64,000 nt of DNA from Oceanospirillaceae bacterium (GTDB lineage: Bacteria > Pseudomonadota > Gammaproteobacteria > Pseudomonadales > Litoribrevibacteraceae): assembly GCA_015665455.1 (NCBI GenBank), contig JADFAD010000002.1:62001-126000 (forward strand), written 5' to 3'. Every line of letters starts with the position of its first letter. Position 1 is the first letter of the stretch. The translations under genes were made by a program, and so were the position numbers. Positions 19,134 through 29,015 of this stretch are shown piece by piece. The notes under the pieces are model-generated. The model did not search any database, was not told the origin of the DNA, and saw only the letters and a list, made by a program, of their open reading frames with translations.

Positions 19134-19160
19134 CCGTCTAAGAGATCATCTCTTAGGCGG
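19134..19160. terminator. Long inverted repeat between convergent genes
   Basis: A 13-bp stem with one G-T pair (CCGTCTAAGAGAT at 19134-19146, ATCTCTTAGGCGG at 19148-19160) around one base. It covers the stop codon of the EAL-CBS-GGDEF gene. No U tract, so intrinsic termination is only probable. Confidence 0.5.
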
Positions 19161-20985
19161 TACTCCCTGTACATTCCAGCTCAACAGAAGATTGATGTTC
19201 GGACATCCTCATTGTGAACATCTTTTCTTTGGCTTGTTTTGCCTGTTTTTTAGCTTTAGCTGCCAACGAAGACATGTCCTGAGTGAAGGTCTCACCCGGC
19301 ATATCTTGCTCCACCACTCCGACGGACAAAGTACTTAGCGGAAAGGCTTGCTTCAAACCGGATCGATCGGGAGCACAGATATAACCCAGTTTGACCGCGT
19401 CTTTGGGATAATGCGCAATGACCTTATGTTGATAATCTTGCTGAACTTGTTGGCAAATAGACGCTACTCCCACACTTAAGTCAAAGTCTAAGCCTTCGTC
19501 CAATTCATTCGTTGCTGCGGAGCTCAGTTCGAAGATAACCACAAAATCGTCACCTCCAATATGACCGATGAACGCCGTCTCGTCTGAGATCCTAGATTTC
19601 AGCGTATTCGCCAACAATTGAATGACTAAGTCACCGGTAGAATAACCCAATACATCGTTCAGCGGCTTAAAGTGATCAATATCAAAATACGCTAATGAAT
19701 ACGGTTTTTTAGATTGCTCCAATTCATTTATTTTTTCATTAATCGGTACATTACCTGGCAACAACGTCAGAGGGTTCGCATATCGAGCTGAACGGATTTT
19801 CATATCCGTAATGCGTTTTAATACATCTCTCGTACTTCCCAAACCATGATATTGACCACGTCGAGTGATAATAAAGTGCTGACGTATATATAGATCTTCT
19901 TCCTCTGTCAGTAACCTACTGACTTCAGATAAATCTTCGTCCCACGCAACCACAATCGGATTATGCGCCATGTATTGTTCAATGGGTTTATTTTCATGAA
20001 GTGCCCGCCCAAACGGCAACGAAAAAAGTTCTAATAAACTCCACTTAGAGATCATGCCGACGGGCTTTCTGTCATCTACCACCGGAATCGAAGAAACATA
20101 CCCTGAAATAGCAAAACGTTTTGCAACTTCACCCAAACTGGTTTTTGGCGTTATAGGAGTAATGTAGGTTGAAAGCGAACCAACTTTACCGAGAGAAATG
20201 GATTCCTCACGTAGTTGGTTCAATTTCGTTAAATTAGACACCACGGGAACGGGTTTTGGTTTACCAAAATAGAACCCCTGACAAAGTTTAATACCCAAAT
20301 TATGAACTGTTTTTACTTCAGACTCGGTCTCAACACCTTCCGCAATGAGCTTACAGCTCATACCATTCGCCAATTGAATAACGGATGAAACGAATTCTCG
20401 TTTCACAAGGTCGGTATCAATGTCTCGGATGAAGTGACGATCAATTTTAACGTAGTCGGGTTTGACCTCAGACCACAACTTAAGCCCTGAATAACCAGCG
20501 CCCAAATCATCAATCGCAATTTTGAAGCCTTTCTTTCGTAACAACTCTAAAGATTTTAACGTCTGGCTGATATCTGTCGCAGGGTACCGCTCGGACAACT
20601 CCAAGACAACATTCTCAGGGTTAATGTCCAATTCCAGCAATAGCCTATCGAGTCCTTCAGAACTGAAGATCGGCGTTTCTAACGTTTGTGGCGTGACATT
20701 CACAAACAATAAGCCATCAACGCATAATTGCTTGTAGCGCTCGGCTGACTTCCGCCGGCATAAATATTCTAAGGAATCTAATAAGCCAGCCCGTTCAGCG
20801 GTCTCAAATAAAACACCGGCGGAATACAACGAAGAGTCAGAGGGCCCTCGGGTTAATGCTTCATAACCTAAGACTTTCTGCTGTTGAATATCAACAATCG
20901 GTTGGAAAACGGGTTGTATCGATCCTTGACTAATGACTTCCCTAAGTGACTGTTCTAATGTGCACCAATTCATGTCATCTGCCAT
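19153..20985 (-). CDS. EAL-CBS-GGDEF c-di-GMP enzyme
   Basis: This 610-residue cytoplasmic protein has an EAL phosphodiesterase domain first (about 15-255), paired CBS domains (about 270-390) and a GGDEF cyclase domain last (about 420-590). The EAL residues look intact: YEALTRG, LELSER, IDDLGAGYSGL, VKIDRHF, AEGVETE. The cyclase signature is GGDDF, a tolerated variant of GGDEF. Both activities are therefore possible, with the CBS pair likely sensing an adenine nucleotide. No membrane segment is present. It is followed 3' by the long inverted repeat and stands alone. Confidence 0.92.
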   Translation of the reverse strand: MADDMNWCTLEQSLREVISQGSIQPVFQPIVDIQQQKVLGYEALTRGPSDSSLYSAGVLFETAERAGLLDSLEYLCRRKSAERYKQLCVDGLLFVNVTPQTLETPIFSSEGLDRLLLELDINPENVVLELSERYPATDISQTLKSLELLRKKGFKIAIDDLGAGYSGLKLWSEVKPDYVKIDRHFIRDIDTDLVKREFVSSVIQLANGMSCKLIAEGVETESEVKTVHNLGIKLCQGFYFGKPKPVPVVSNLTKLNQLREESISLGKVGSLSTYITPITPKTSLGEVAKRFAISGYVSSIPVVDDRKPVGMISKWSLLELFSLPFGRALHENKPIEQYMAHNPIVVAWDEDLSEVSRLLTEEEDLYIRQHFIITRRGQYHGLGSTRDVLKRITDMKIRSARYANPLTLLPGNVPINEKINELEQSKKPYSLAYFDIDHFKPLNDVLGYSTGDLVIQLLANTLKSRISDETAFIGHIGGDDFVVIFELSSAATNELDEGLDFDLSVGVASICQQVQQDYQHKVIAHYPKDAVKLGYICAPDRSGLKQAFPLSTLSVGVVEQDMPGETFTQDMSSLAAKAKKQAKQAKEKMFTMRMSEHQSSVELECTGSTA

Positions 20986-21076
20986 CTAGCTGCTATTCTA
21001 ATACTTTGGAATGATGCTAAATGTTTATGACAACTAAATGACAACGTCTTATGAGAAACCTCCTTTATAAGAATCC

Positions 21077-22987
21077 TCAAGACCGACAGCTGGTCACTCG
21101 ATTTCTCCCGCCTTGCTTTGCACGATAGAGCATCTCATCCGCCCAACGATATAAGTCATCCGGTTCTCGGTCTAATTCACTTTGTATTAACCCAACACTG
21201 CACGTAATCGCTGGTTGAATATCAGCAGACGCAACCGCCAATCGAACCCGTTCAAGCACAAGACAGGCGTCTTCTATTTCCGTATTGGGTAAGATAATTG
21301 CGAACTCTTCCCCTCCCACTCTGCACATCAGATCAAATGCACGTATTTCTTGCTCCACCACATGCACAAAAAATTGCAGGACCTCATCTCCTACATCGTG
21401 TCCGTATTCGTCATTAACGCGTTTAAAATAATCAATATCGATAATGCCTAAACAGAATATTTGCCTTGGGTTACGTTTTAAATTTTCCACTTGGTTGGTC
21501 AAGGCATTATCAAAGAAGCGTCTGTTCTTACACCCAGTTAACGCATCGGTAATGGTTAAATCCCTTAAACGACTCTCCAGAGCCTTTTGGGCGCTGATGT
21601 CAACCAATGACCCCACATACCCCTTAACCTTTCGACTGTTACTTTCCAACGAAAAAAAATGACATAGCCCCTCAATTTTGCGCCCTTCTTTACTGAAAAG
21701 CGTTACCTCTCCTTCCCAAGACCCATGCACTTGTAATTGATCCCAAACGTCATGCATTACTTTTTGATTTCGATCATCTGAAAAATTCCAAAAGGTTATA
21801 CCTATAATATCTGCACTGCCATAACCTAAGATCATCGAAAATTGCTTATTTATTTTTTTTACTCGACCAAATTCGTCGATCAAGATGATGGGCGACATGG
21901 AACGCATTGTCGCTTGGGCCATATAGGAAAGCTCAACAAATTTGCTTCGCCGCACCCTCATCCAACTACCCAGAACAGCAACAATAAATGCCACCAGAAC
22001 AATCAACACCCCCCAACGTTTGAAGTACACCAACTCCTGAGAGGTCATTTCATCGATTTGCTTGTTTGTGAAGTACGTTAACGACCACGTTTCGTAGGTT
22101 TCATCCCGCCCCAAATCCAACTCTAACGTCTTAAACACAAAATGCGTGTCCTGCGTTGTTTCAACCGCATTATCATGTCCGTCAACATTAACTTTACGCC
22201 AAATATCAGGATAATCGGCTTGAAACGAATACGCCGATCGGGACGTCAGTTCATGTCCAAATAACCAATCGTCTCTAACACCATATAAATAATGGCCACT
22301 ATGATTCAACAGCATGAAATTTGCGTGTTCCGCGCCCAGTTCCACCAAACTACTTCGGAGAAACTTATTAAATGCCAAACTGACAACCACATACCCCATG
22401 GGCAGATACCCGTCATAAACAGGCGCAACCAACCTCAACGCTAAGTTTCTATAATCCAAAGAGTTCAACATGGTCTTCTCGAAACCTCCGAGATAGCGCC
22501 CAACAGAACTCATGGAAAGCATTTTCAATTCATGAAAATACAATTCTGAGCTTATGTCTTCAGGCGTCTCAAGAATACTGCTGCCGAGGATGCCTTTTTG
22601 TTTCATGTGCAATAAACCTTTCCCCTGCAAATCCACCAAATGAATAGACTCGATGTCCAACTCTAATAGCAGGAGGTTTCGGAAAGCATCCGATAACAGT
22701 AAGAGGGAATCTTCTTTTGGTTGTTCTAAAAATTGACGTAACAGTTCTCCATCAGAAAGAAGAAATGTCATCTGACTCAAGGTATTTAATCGACTGTTGA
22801 TATGCCTAGAAAAGACATCAAGTAACTTAGAAGCATCTGAAAATTCTTCTTGTTTGACTTGATCTACGATCCGACGCTCTTGAGCATTGATCTGCCAAAA
22901 CAAAATGAAATAGGTAGCAGCAAAGAGAATGCTGAAATACGCAACCACCGAAGCAACGCTTTTAAAGCGAGGGCTATGCTTATCCAT
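21077..22987 (-). CDS. Membrane diguanylate cyclase with periplasmic sensor and PAS domain
   Basis: The 636-residue product has TM1 at about 15-34, a periplasmic Cache-like sensor (about 40-325), TM2 at about 330-350 (GVLIVLVAFIVAVLGSWM), a PAS domain (about 360-475) and a C-terminal GGDEF domain. The active site is GGEEF near residue 557, with an RxxD (RAFD) inhibitory site five residues before it, so product inhibition is expected. No EAL domain. It should make c-di-GMP in response to a periplasmic ligand; the ligand is unknown. Monocistronic by spacing. Confidence 0.92.
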   Translation of the reverse strand: MDKHSPRFKSVASVVAYFSILFAATYFILFWQINAQERRIVDQVKQEEFSDASKLLDVFSRHINSRLNTLSQMTFLLSDGELLRQFLEQPKEDSLLLLSDAFRNLLLLELDIESIHLVDLQGKGLLHMKQKGILGSSILETPEDISSELYFHELKMLSMSSVGRYLGGFEKTMLNSLDYRNLALRLVAPVYDGYLPMGYVVVSLAFNKFLRSSLVELGAEHANFMLLNHSGHYLYGVRDDWLFGHELTSRSAYSFQADYPDIWRKVNVDGHDNAVETTQDTHFVFKTLELDLGRDETYETWSLTYFTNKQIDEMTSQELVYFKRWGVLIVLVAFIVAVLGSWMRVRRSKFVELSYMAQATMRSMSPIILIDEFGRVKKINKQFSMILGYGSADIIGITFWNFSDDRNQKVMHDVWDQLQVHGSWEGEVTLFSKEGRKIEGLCHFFSLESNSRKVKGYVGSLVDISAQKALESRLRDLTITDALTGCKNRRFFDNALTNQVENLKRNPRQIFCLGIIDIDYFKRVNDEYGHDVGDEVLQFFVHVVEQEIRAFDLMCRVGGEEFAIILPNTEIEDACLVLERVRLAVASADIQPAITCSVGLIQSELDREPDDLYRWADEMLYRAKQGGRNRVTSCRS

Positions 22988-23101
22988 TGAAACCTTAAAT
23001 CAGTTCAAAGAAATGAATATTCATTAATCCTAGCCTGATTTAAGGCGCTTGGTAGTCTTATCCCATCGATAAATTGTGTTTCTTCTGTAAGCTGTATTCC
23101 A

Positions 23102-23542
23102 TCATAAGAGGTGCGATTTTATCTCTTCGGCCCAAGCACTTAACCGTTTATCACTCAAAACATAATTAAGGGGGTTAGCAAAACGAGTTAAGAACCGATA
23201 CGGCAGTAGACCCAAATCCCAACCGTACCGAGGAATAACGTGTAAATGAACATGTGGAACATGTTGATTCGCTTCTGGGCCATCATTAATTAAATAATGA
23301 ACGTCTTTGATTTTTTTATTGGTCGCCTTCAATGCCAGCCCGATTTTGTTTCCGGCCTCCATTAATGACGCTCTCTCTTGACTCGATAGCTCAGAAATTG
23401 AGCCTACGTGCGAGTGACTTAAAACAATGACATGCCCTGGACTGAGAGGAAACTTATCCATAATTCCATGACAGTCGTTATCTCGATAGACAGTATATGC
23501 GGGCAGTTCTGAGCGGTTTATTTGACAAAATACACACGACAT
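23102..23542 (-). CDS. HIT family nucleotide-binding protein
   Basis: This 146-residue protein starts MSCVFCQINRSELPAYTVY, with the metal-binding CxxC and the family start. It carries the histidine triad HVPHVHLHVIPR. HIT proteins hydrolyse dinucleoside polyphosphates or nucleotide-phosphoramidates. Length is normal. An SD-like AGGAGG stands before the ATG. It lies 289 bp from a divergent TetR gene; no functional link is evident. Confidence 0.9.
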   Translation of the reverse strand: MSCVFCQINRSELPAYTVYRDNDCHGIMDKFPLSPGHVIVLSHSHVGSISELSSQERASLMEAGNKIGLALKATNKKIKDVHYLINDGPEANQHVPHVHLHVIPRYGWDLGLLPYRFLTRFANPLNYVLSDKRLSAWAEEIKSHLL

Positions 23543-23831
23543 TCAGTCATCCTCCTTGATTTATTTTCATGTGAGTTACTGTATTGGCCATCACAGAATA
23601 AAGCAATGAAGACTGCTATAGTGGCAGTCAAAACGTTTTAATAAATGTGATAAATATCAAAAACAACCTATCCTTAAAAGTACAGTAAAAACAACAATAG
23701 GCTCATATCCCTTCTAAACATCAACTATTTGTACCGCTTAGTCATTAAGATGACATGATCGCTTGAAATAGCTGTCAATAAACGTATATAAACACGGTCG
23801 GGTATAACAAAAAGTCACAAGCGAGTAATTC

Positions 23832-24395
23832 ATGGCTCTAGCAAAACAGAAAGATTCGCGCTTCACAAAAGATCACTGGATCGAGAAGGCACTGGAAGTC
23901 CTTTCTCAAACCGGAGGCGCAAAAATTCACATTGAAAAGTTGGCCGCTAAACTGGGCGTTACCAAGGGCAGCTTTTACTGGCACTTCGAAAGTCGTAATG
24001 ACTTTGTTGATCAAGTGCTGGACTATTGGGATGCGCATAGCTCCCAAAGCGTTATTGAATTCATGAGGGAACATGAAGACAAAAATGCTAAAGACGCATT
24101 AGTTGTTATGACTAACTTTCTGATCGATCAAGATCAAATACGTCATGACATGCCTGTACGTTCATGGGCCGTACAGGAGACACGAGTTCAAACTCGAGTC
24201 GAAGAAACAGACATCAAGCGTGAACAATACATTATCAGCCTGCTTACTGAAGACGGCAGCTATGACGAGTTCAACGCGAGAAACTTTGCAAACATATTCA
24301 ATTGCTACGCACGTTGTCACGCATTTGTTCTTCCAACCATTACACCGGAAGAATTGCGTGAACGCCTACTCTGGTTAATTGACAAGCATTTATAG
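23832..24395 (+). CDS. TetR/AcrR family regulator
   Basis: The 187-residue repressor-like protein has an N-terminal helix-turn-helix (IEKLAAKLGVTKGSFYWHFE, about 37-56) and a helical ligand domain. KGSFYWHF is the family's recognition helix. It is followed by a strong terminator, so it forms its own unit. No clear palindrome was found in its upstream region, and the target gene is not obvious; the HIT gene is divergent and 289 bp away. Confidence 0.87.
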   Translation: MALAKQKDSRFTKDHWIEKALEVLSQTGGAKIHIEKLAAKLGVTKGSFYWHFESRNDFVDQVLDYWDAHSSQSVIEFMREHEDKNAKDALVVMTNFLIDQDQIRHDMPVRSWAVQETRVQTRVEETDIKREQYIISLLTEDGSYDEFNARNFANIFNCYARCHAFVLPTITPEELRERLLWLIDKHL

Positions 24396-24404
24396 CACAC
24401 TCTA

Positions 24405-24430
24405 AGCCCTTCGTTCTGAAGGGCTTTTTT
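24405..24430 (+). terminator. Rho-independent terminator
   Basis: AGCCCTTC, loop GTTCT, GAAGGGCT and a run of T immediately after the TetR gene. Confidence 0.93.
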
Positions 24431-24573
24431 CTCTTCTCAGTCCTATCTTCACATTGCCTAATTTCGGTTTTGATCTACAGTTTTATAAGTTGCGTACTTA
24501 ATTTATAGCATGCTCTACTTTTCATGCTCCTGATAATTCGATATTGCACCAAGGATAGGAACGACGGTTACTC

Positions 24574-27552
24574 ATGACTGAACAACAGACCCGTAAAAAC
24601 ATTCCAATACTGGGTTCACTCGCCGTTAAGATTCCATTAACCTTCGTTGTCGTCATGTTGGTGTTCATCGCTACATTTTTAAGCTTACTGGAATTTAAAG
24701 GTAAGCCTCTTATTTTCGAGTTATCGAACCAACAAGTACAAGAGACAGGCGAGTCCATTGTTTCACAGCTGGGCAACCGCATAGAGCTCACAGAATCCCT
24801 AGTTACCGCCATGGCAAATGCAGGAGAAGCCTTGCCTCCTGATGATGATCTGCACCATAAAGTCATTCAGAACATTGTTAACTATGAAGGTACTGAAAGC
24901 TTTATTGCAGGCGGAGGAATTTGGCCCGAACCCTATCTATATCAATCAACGAAAGCCCGACGCAGTTTCTTCTGGGGTCGAGAAAGAAACAACACCTTAA
25001 AGTACTACGACGATTATAACTTGACGGAAGGAAATGGGTACCACAACGAAGAATGGTACGTTCCTGCAAAGTTGCTCACTCAAGGCGCAGTGTATTGGTC
25101 CAGTTCTTATATAGACCCCTACTCTTTTCAGTCCATGGTTACTGCAACGGCCCCCATGTTCAGATCAGGCGTTTTTTACGGTGTGACCACCATTGATTTA
25201 AAGCTCGAAGGTTTAACGGAACTATTAGCCGCCGAATCAAAGAAATTTGAAGGCTATGCCTATGCATTGGATAGAAACGGAACGTTTCTCTCCTTTCCAC
25301 ATGACGGGCTATCCAAGCGCTTTAGCAAAGACAACCAAGGCCACATCACAGAAGAGTATCTAAATATAAACGACCTGGCTAATGGCCATGACTATTTCAA
25401 AAAGGTATCTGCAGCACTCAAAGCCTACGATTACACCGATAAGCTCAAGCCTCAATCGCTTCACTTATCAAAGAAAATTGCTCAAGAGAGCTATCAAGTT
25501 GATGAAACAGAAGCCATTCGCATCGTTCAAATGATCGAAGATCCTTTAAAATCCAAAAAGGCAGGGAACACCTTTCTTTCAAGTTTAATGATTGAAGACG
25601 ACCCACTATTAAATCAGCCTGTAATTGCCAACATATTCCACGTTCCTGATACCTACTGGAAAATTATTACCGTCACCCCGCAATCACACGCGTATGCGTC
25701 CAGTGAACAGATCATTCAGTCCGTCTTAAGCACCTCTTTTATCGTGCTAGCCATTAGCCTACTTAGTGGTTTATTCATTATCAGAAAAATATTAATAACC
25801 CCCTTAGTTTGTATGACCAAACAGGTTAAAAATCTCGACATTGGGAATACATCAACAAACACCGACCAAAACGCAATTCAAGGCATAAGGGGTGGTGAAC
25901 TTGGTGAACTGGCCTTCCAATTTAACAGCCGCGCTCGACAACTCTTAGAATCAAATACCAAATTAGAAGAACAAATCGGGTTGGCAAAACAAGCGGCCGA
26001 AACAAAATCCCAATTTCTGGCAAATATGAGCCATGAGATTCGAACACCGATCAATGGCGTACTCGGCATGATTACCTTAATGCGCCATACCCAGCTCGAT
26101 AAACAACAAACTCATTACGCAAACATGGCTCGATCCAGTGCGGAATCACTGCTCTCCGTCATTAATGATATTTTAGATTTTTCAAAAATTGAAGCAGGGA
26201 AACTCGATATCGAAGCCCTCGACTTTGACGTACGCAGTCAACTGAACGATTTTGCAGGGAACATGGCACATCTAGCTCAGAAGAAAGGGCTTGAACTTAT
26301 CTTGGACATTCATCAAGTCCCCCATCAAATAGTGAAAGGCGATCCAGGCAGAATTCGACAAATTTTAATCAACCTTGTCTCAAACGCCATTAAGTTCACG
26401 GATATGGGTGAGGTGGTTATCCGCCTGCGGCTAGAACAAGCAGGAAAATTCGGTCTAATTCTCTACGGTTCCGTCTCAGACACCGGCATTGGTATCCCCA
26501 AATCCAAACAACAAACCCTGTTCCAATCCTTTTCTCAAGTTGATGAATCAAACACTCGGAAATACGGTGGAACAGGCTTAGGGCTTGCGATTTCGAAACA
26601 ACTTTGCGAACTTATGGGCGGAGGAATTTCTCTTCACAGTGAGCCGAATAAGGGGAGTCAATTTAATTTCTCTGTCATGCTTCAAACAAGTGATCAAGTC
26701 ATCAAAGACCTACCCAAAGTGGATTTAAACGGAATAGCCGTCCTGATTGTGGATGACAACAAGACCAATCGTGAAGTCCTTCGGGGTCAACTAGAACATT
26801 GGGGAGCTATCGTTACAGAAGCCGATGGCGGCCACCAAGCGTTAAAAATACTGGAACACGAAGAAACCTGCTCATTCAAAGTCGCTATTCTTGATATGCA
26901 AATGCCCTTTATGAACGGGGCAGAGCTCGGCAGCGCAATTCGAGATAATCATAAATACGATGACCTGCATCTCATGATGATGACCTCGATTGGCGAACGA
27001 GGGGATGCCAACTATTTTGCTCGATTAGGCTTCTCAGCGTATTTCCCTAAACCGACGTCTACCTCCGATTTATACGACGCACTTTCGGTCTTCGTTGATG
27101 GAGGAGAAGCTCTGACCTCCGCAGAACCACTCATCACACATCACCATATTCGAAGTTTAAAACGCTCGCCTTCGCAAAAGAAAGTCAAACTGTTATTGGC
27201 CGAAGACAATGCCATCAATCAACAAGTAGCTTTGGGTATCCTCGAAAGCTTAGGCTATACAGCCGATGTAGCAGGCAACGGCGAAGAAGCCATCGATATG
27301 TTGAAAGCAAACAATTACCAAATTATTCTTATGGACTGCCAGATGCCTATAATGGACGGTTATGAAACCACGAGATCAATACGCAACAAAGAAGCCAATG
27401 TTCCCGACCCAAATGTCACCATCATCGCTATGACAGCCAACGCAATGAAAGGCGACATGGAGCGCTGCATTCAAGCAGGCATGGACGATTACATGAGTAA
27501 ACCAATTGATCCTGCAACCTTAGAAGAAAAGCTCGCAAAATGGATAAAATAA
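24574..27552 (+). CDS. Hybrid sensor histidine kinase with Cache domain and two receivers
   Basis: The 992-residue protein has TM1 (about 14-36), a dCache-like periplasmic sensor (about 45-380), TM2 (about 388-410), a HAMP segment, a HisKA dimerisation helix with phospho-acceptor His487 in ANMSHEIRTPINGVLGM, an HATPase domain (NLVSNAIKF; DTGIGIP; GTGLGLAIS) and two receiver domains. The first starts at VLIVDDNKTNREV (about 717) with acceptor Asp in ILDMQMPFMNG; the second starts at LLLAEDNAINQQVA (about 870) with Asp in LMDCQMPIMDG. No Hpt domain is fused, so a separate phosphotransfer protein is expected. It precedes an AraC regulator by 82 bp on the same strand, which may be co-transcribed. 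Confidence 0.93.
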   Translation: MTEQQTRKNIPILGSLAVKIPLTFVVVMLVFIATFLSLLEFKGKPLIFELSNQQVQETGESIVSQLGNRIELTESLVTAMANAGEALPPDDDLHHKVIQNIVNYEGTESFIAGGGIWPEPYLYQSTKARRSFFWGRERNNTLKYYDDYNLTEGNGYHNEEWYVPAKLLTQGAVYWSSSYIDPYSFQSMVTATAPMFRSGVFYGVTTIDLKLEGLTELLAAESKKFEGYAYALDRNGTFLSFPHDGLSKRFSKDNQGHITEEYLNINDLANGHDYFKKVSAALKAYDYTDKLKPQSLHLSKKIAQESYQVDETEAIRIVQMIEDPLKSKKAGNTFLSSLMIEDDPLLNQPVIANIFHVPDTYWKIITVTPQSHAYASSEQIIQSVLSTSFIVLAISLLSGLFIIRKILITPLVCMTKQVKNLDIGNTSTNTDQNAIQGIRGGELGELAFQFNSRARQLLESNTKLEEQIGLAKQAAETKSQFLANMSHEIRTPINGVLGMITLMRHTQLDKQQTHYANMARSSAESLLSVINDILDFSKIEAGKLDIEALDFDVRSQLNDFAGNMAHLAQKKGLELILDIHQVPHQIVKGDPGRIRQILINLVSNAIKFTDMGEVVIRLRLEQAGKFGLILYGSVSDTGIGIPKSKQQTLFQSFSQVDESNTRKYGGTGLGLAISKQLCELMGGGISLHSEPNKGSQFNFSVMLQTSDQVIKDLPKVDLNGIAVLIVDDNKTNREVLRGQLEHWGAIVTEADGGHQALKILEHEETCSFKVAILDMQMPFMNGAELGSAIRDNHKYDDLHLMMMTSIGERGDANYFARLGFSAYFPKPTSTSDLYDALSVFVDGGEALTSAEPLITHHHIRSLKRSPSQKKVKLLLAEDNAINQQVALGILESLGYTADVAGNGEEAIDMLKANNYQIILMDCQMPIMDGYETTRSIRNKEANVPDPNVTIIAMTANAMKGDMERCIQAGMDDYMSKPIDPATLEEKLAKWIK

Positions 27553-27634
27553 ATTGAAATTTAGTTGGAAATAACTGCATTTAAATCCGCAGACAGATAC
27601 ACTTAATGCCACGAGCATCAACACATGGCCAATC

Positions 27635-28675
27635 ATGAATCAGACTACGGTAAGTACCTCTTCTGTACGCGCAGTATTGCATTACCTGATCGAACAAAAA
27701 TTCATAACAGAACAAGATAAACCCGCTTTATTTGAAGAACTTGGAATCTCCCAACAGGCCATTGAAGACCAAGAAGGCCGTTTATCCATTGCCACCTATC
27801 ATGAGCTCTGGGGAAAAGCGAAACAGATCACCAATGACCCTGCCATTGGTTTACACGTAGGACAACAAAGAAGCGTCGAGCTCATGGGGCTCGTAACCAA
27901 CGTCTTAGTCCACAGTGATACCCTTGAGCAAGGCATTGAGCAATACGCCCGTTTATACAGTTTAGTAAACAACGGTATCGACCTTATTTTCGACAAGCAA
28001 GGCGCAACGTCCGTTCTTGAATTCCACCATTACAAACCGGAGTTTTATTGCATTCAAGACATGGAAAGAACACTGGCTCTCGCAGTTCAGCGTTCTCGAC
28101 AATACGTCAACGACGAAATCCGAATGGAAAAAATATGCGTTGCACATCCAGCGCCGTCCTACGCTAAAGAATATGAAGAAATTTTTGGTTGTCCCGTCGA
28201 ATTTGATTGCTCTATATGCACCATAACCTTTTCCAGCAAGTTCCTTCATTTCAGCCCGAAACAAAGAAACCCATACGTTAAATCTGCTTTGCAAGGTTAC
28301 GCTGAAGCAATCAACAATCGTTTGTTCAAAAGAAAAATCGGTGACAAAGTAAAAGACATTGTTCTGGAGCTATTGCCACACGGCCAAGCAGACATTGATC
28401 ATGTCGCTCAGCGGTTACACATGAGCCGCCAAACCTTATACCGCAAACTTAAAAAAGAGGACTTGGTTTTTCAGGAATTGATTGAAGAAATTCGACAGCA
28501 GAAAGCATTAGAAATGATCAAAGATCATCAGAGCTCATTGAGCGAAATAGCATTTGTCCTTGGTTTTTCAGAGTTAAGTGCATTCAGTCGAGCATTTAAA
28601 CGATGGACGGGGAAAAGTCCGAAGCATTATCGTCAGCAGGGTAACGACAACAGCAACGAACCTAACCCAACCTAA
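27635..28675 (+). CDS. AraC family regulator (OruR/ArgR-like N-terminal domain)
   Basis: This 346-residue regulator has a long N-terminal ligand domain of the type found in OruR-like AraC proteins (FEELGISQQAIEDQEGRLS... HYELWGKA-like start, about 15-200) and two C-terminal helix-turn-helices (about 250-340; VAQRLHMSRQTLYRKLKKE and IAFVLGFSELSAFSRAFKRW). It lies between the hybrid kinase and the fatty-acid cluster, 16 bp from the convergent acpP stop. Control of the kinase or of lipid genes is possible but unproven. A second protein of the same kind is at 43045. Confidence 0.88.
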   Translation: MNQTTVSTSSVRAVLHYLIEQKFITEQDKPALFEELGISQQAIEDQEGRLSIATYHELWGKAKQITNDPAIGLHVGQQRSVELMGLVTNVLVHSDTLEQGIEQYARLYSLVNNGIDLIFDKQGATSVLEFHHYKPEFYCIQDMERTLALAVQRSRQYVNDEIRMEKICVAHPAPSYAKEYEEIFGCPVEFDCSICTITFSSKFLHFSPKQRNPYVKSALQGYAEAINNRLFKRKIGDKVKDIVLELLPHGQADIDHVAQRLHMSRQTLYRKLKKEDLVFQELIEEIRQQKALEMIKDHQSSLSEIAFVLGFSELSAFSRAFKRWTGKSPKHYRQQGNDNSNEPNPT

Positions 28676-28691
28676 TCGAAAGGTCAGCGCC

Positions 28692-28934
28692 TTACGCAGT
28701 TTCTGTTTCTGCAGAAATCAATTTAACCACATCAGCAACCGTTTTAACCGCTTGAGCGACTTCGTCTTCAATCTCAACTTCGAACTCTTCCTCAAGCGCC
28801 ATCACCAGCTCAACAGTATCAAGAGAATCAGCACCAAGATCATCAGAGAATGAAGCGGTATCTGTCACCAACTCAGCATCAACACCTAACTGCTCAGCTA
28901 CGATTGCTTTAATTTTAGCGTTTAAATCACTCAT
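28692..28934 (-). CDS. acpP: Acyl carrier protein
   Basis: The 80-residue acidic protein has the phosphopantetheine serine in [18 protein letters not shown]. It carries growing acyl chains during type II fatty-acid synthesis. AAAGGAAAT precedes the ATG. It is the last gene of the leftward cluster fabA-fabB-fabV-ACC-acpP, 81 bp after the carboxylase gene. The usual acpP of gammaproteobacteria lies in fabD-fabG-acpP-fabF; those neighbours are absent here, so this is probably a second, cluster-dedicated carrier protein rather than the housekeeping copy. Confidence 0.93.
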   Translation of the reverse strand: MSDLNAKIKAIVAEQLGVDAELVTDTASFSDDLGADSLDTVELVMALEEEFEVEIEDEVAQAVKTVADVVKLISAETETA

Positions 28935-29015
28935 TTTATTTCCTTTATTTTGACAAATTCCGAAGCCTTCTTCGCCGTAGAATCACTCGATTAAGGCTTC
29001 CATATATAAACTCGT

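Noticed and set aside
24522-24866. 114-residue leftward frame over the start of the hybrid kinase gene
   Set aside because: It is antisense to a well-supported membrane/Cache coding region and has no family features.
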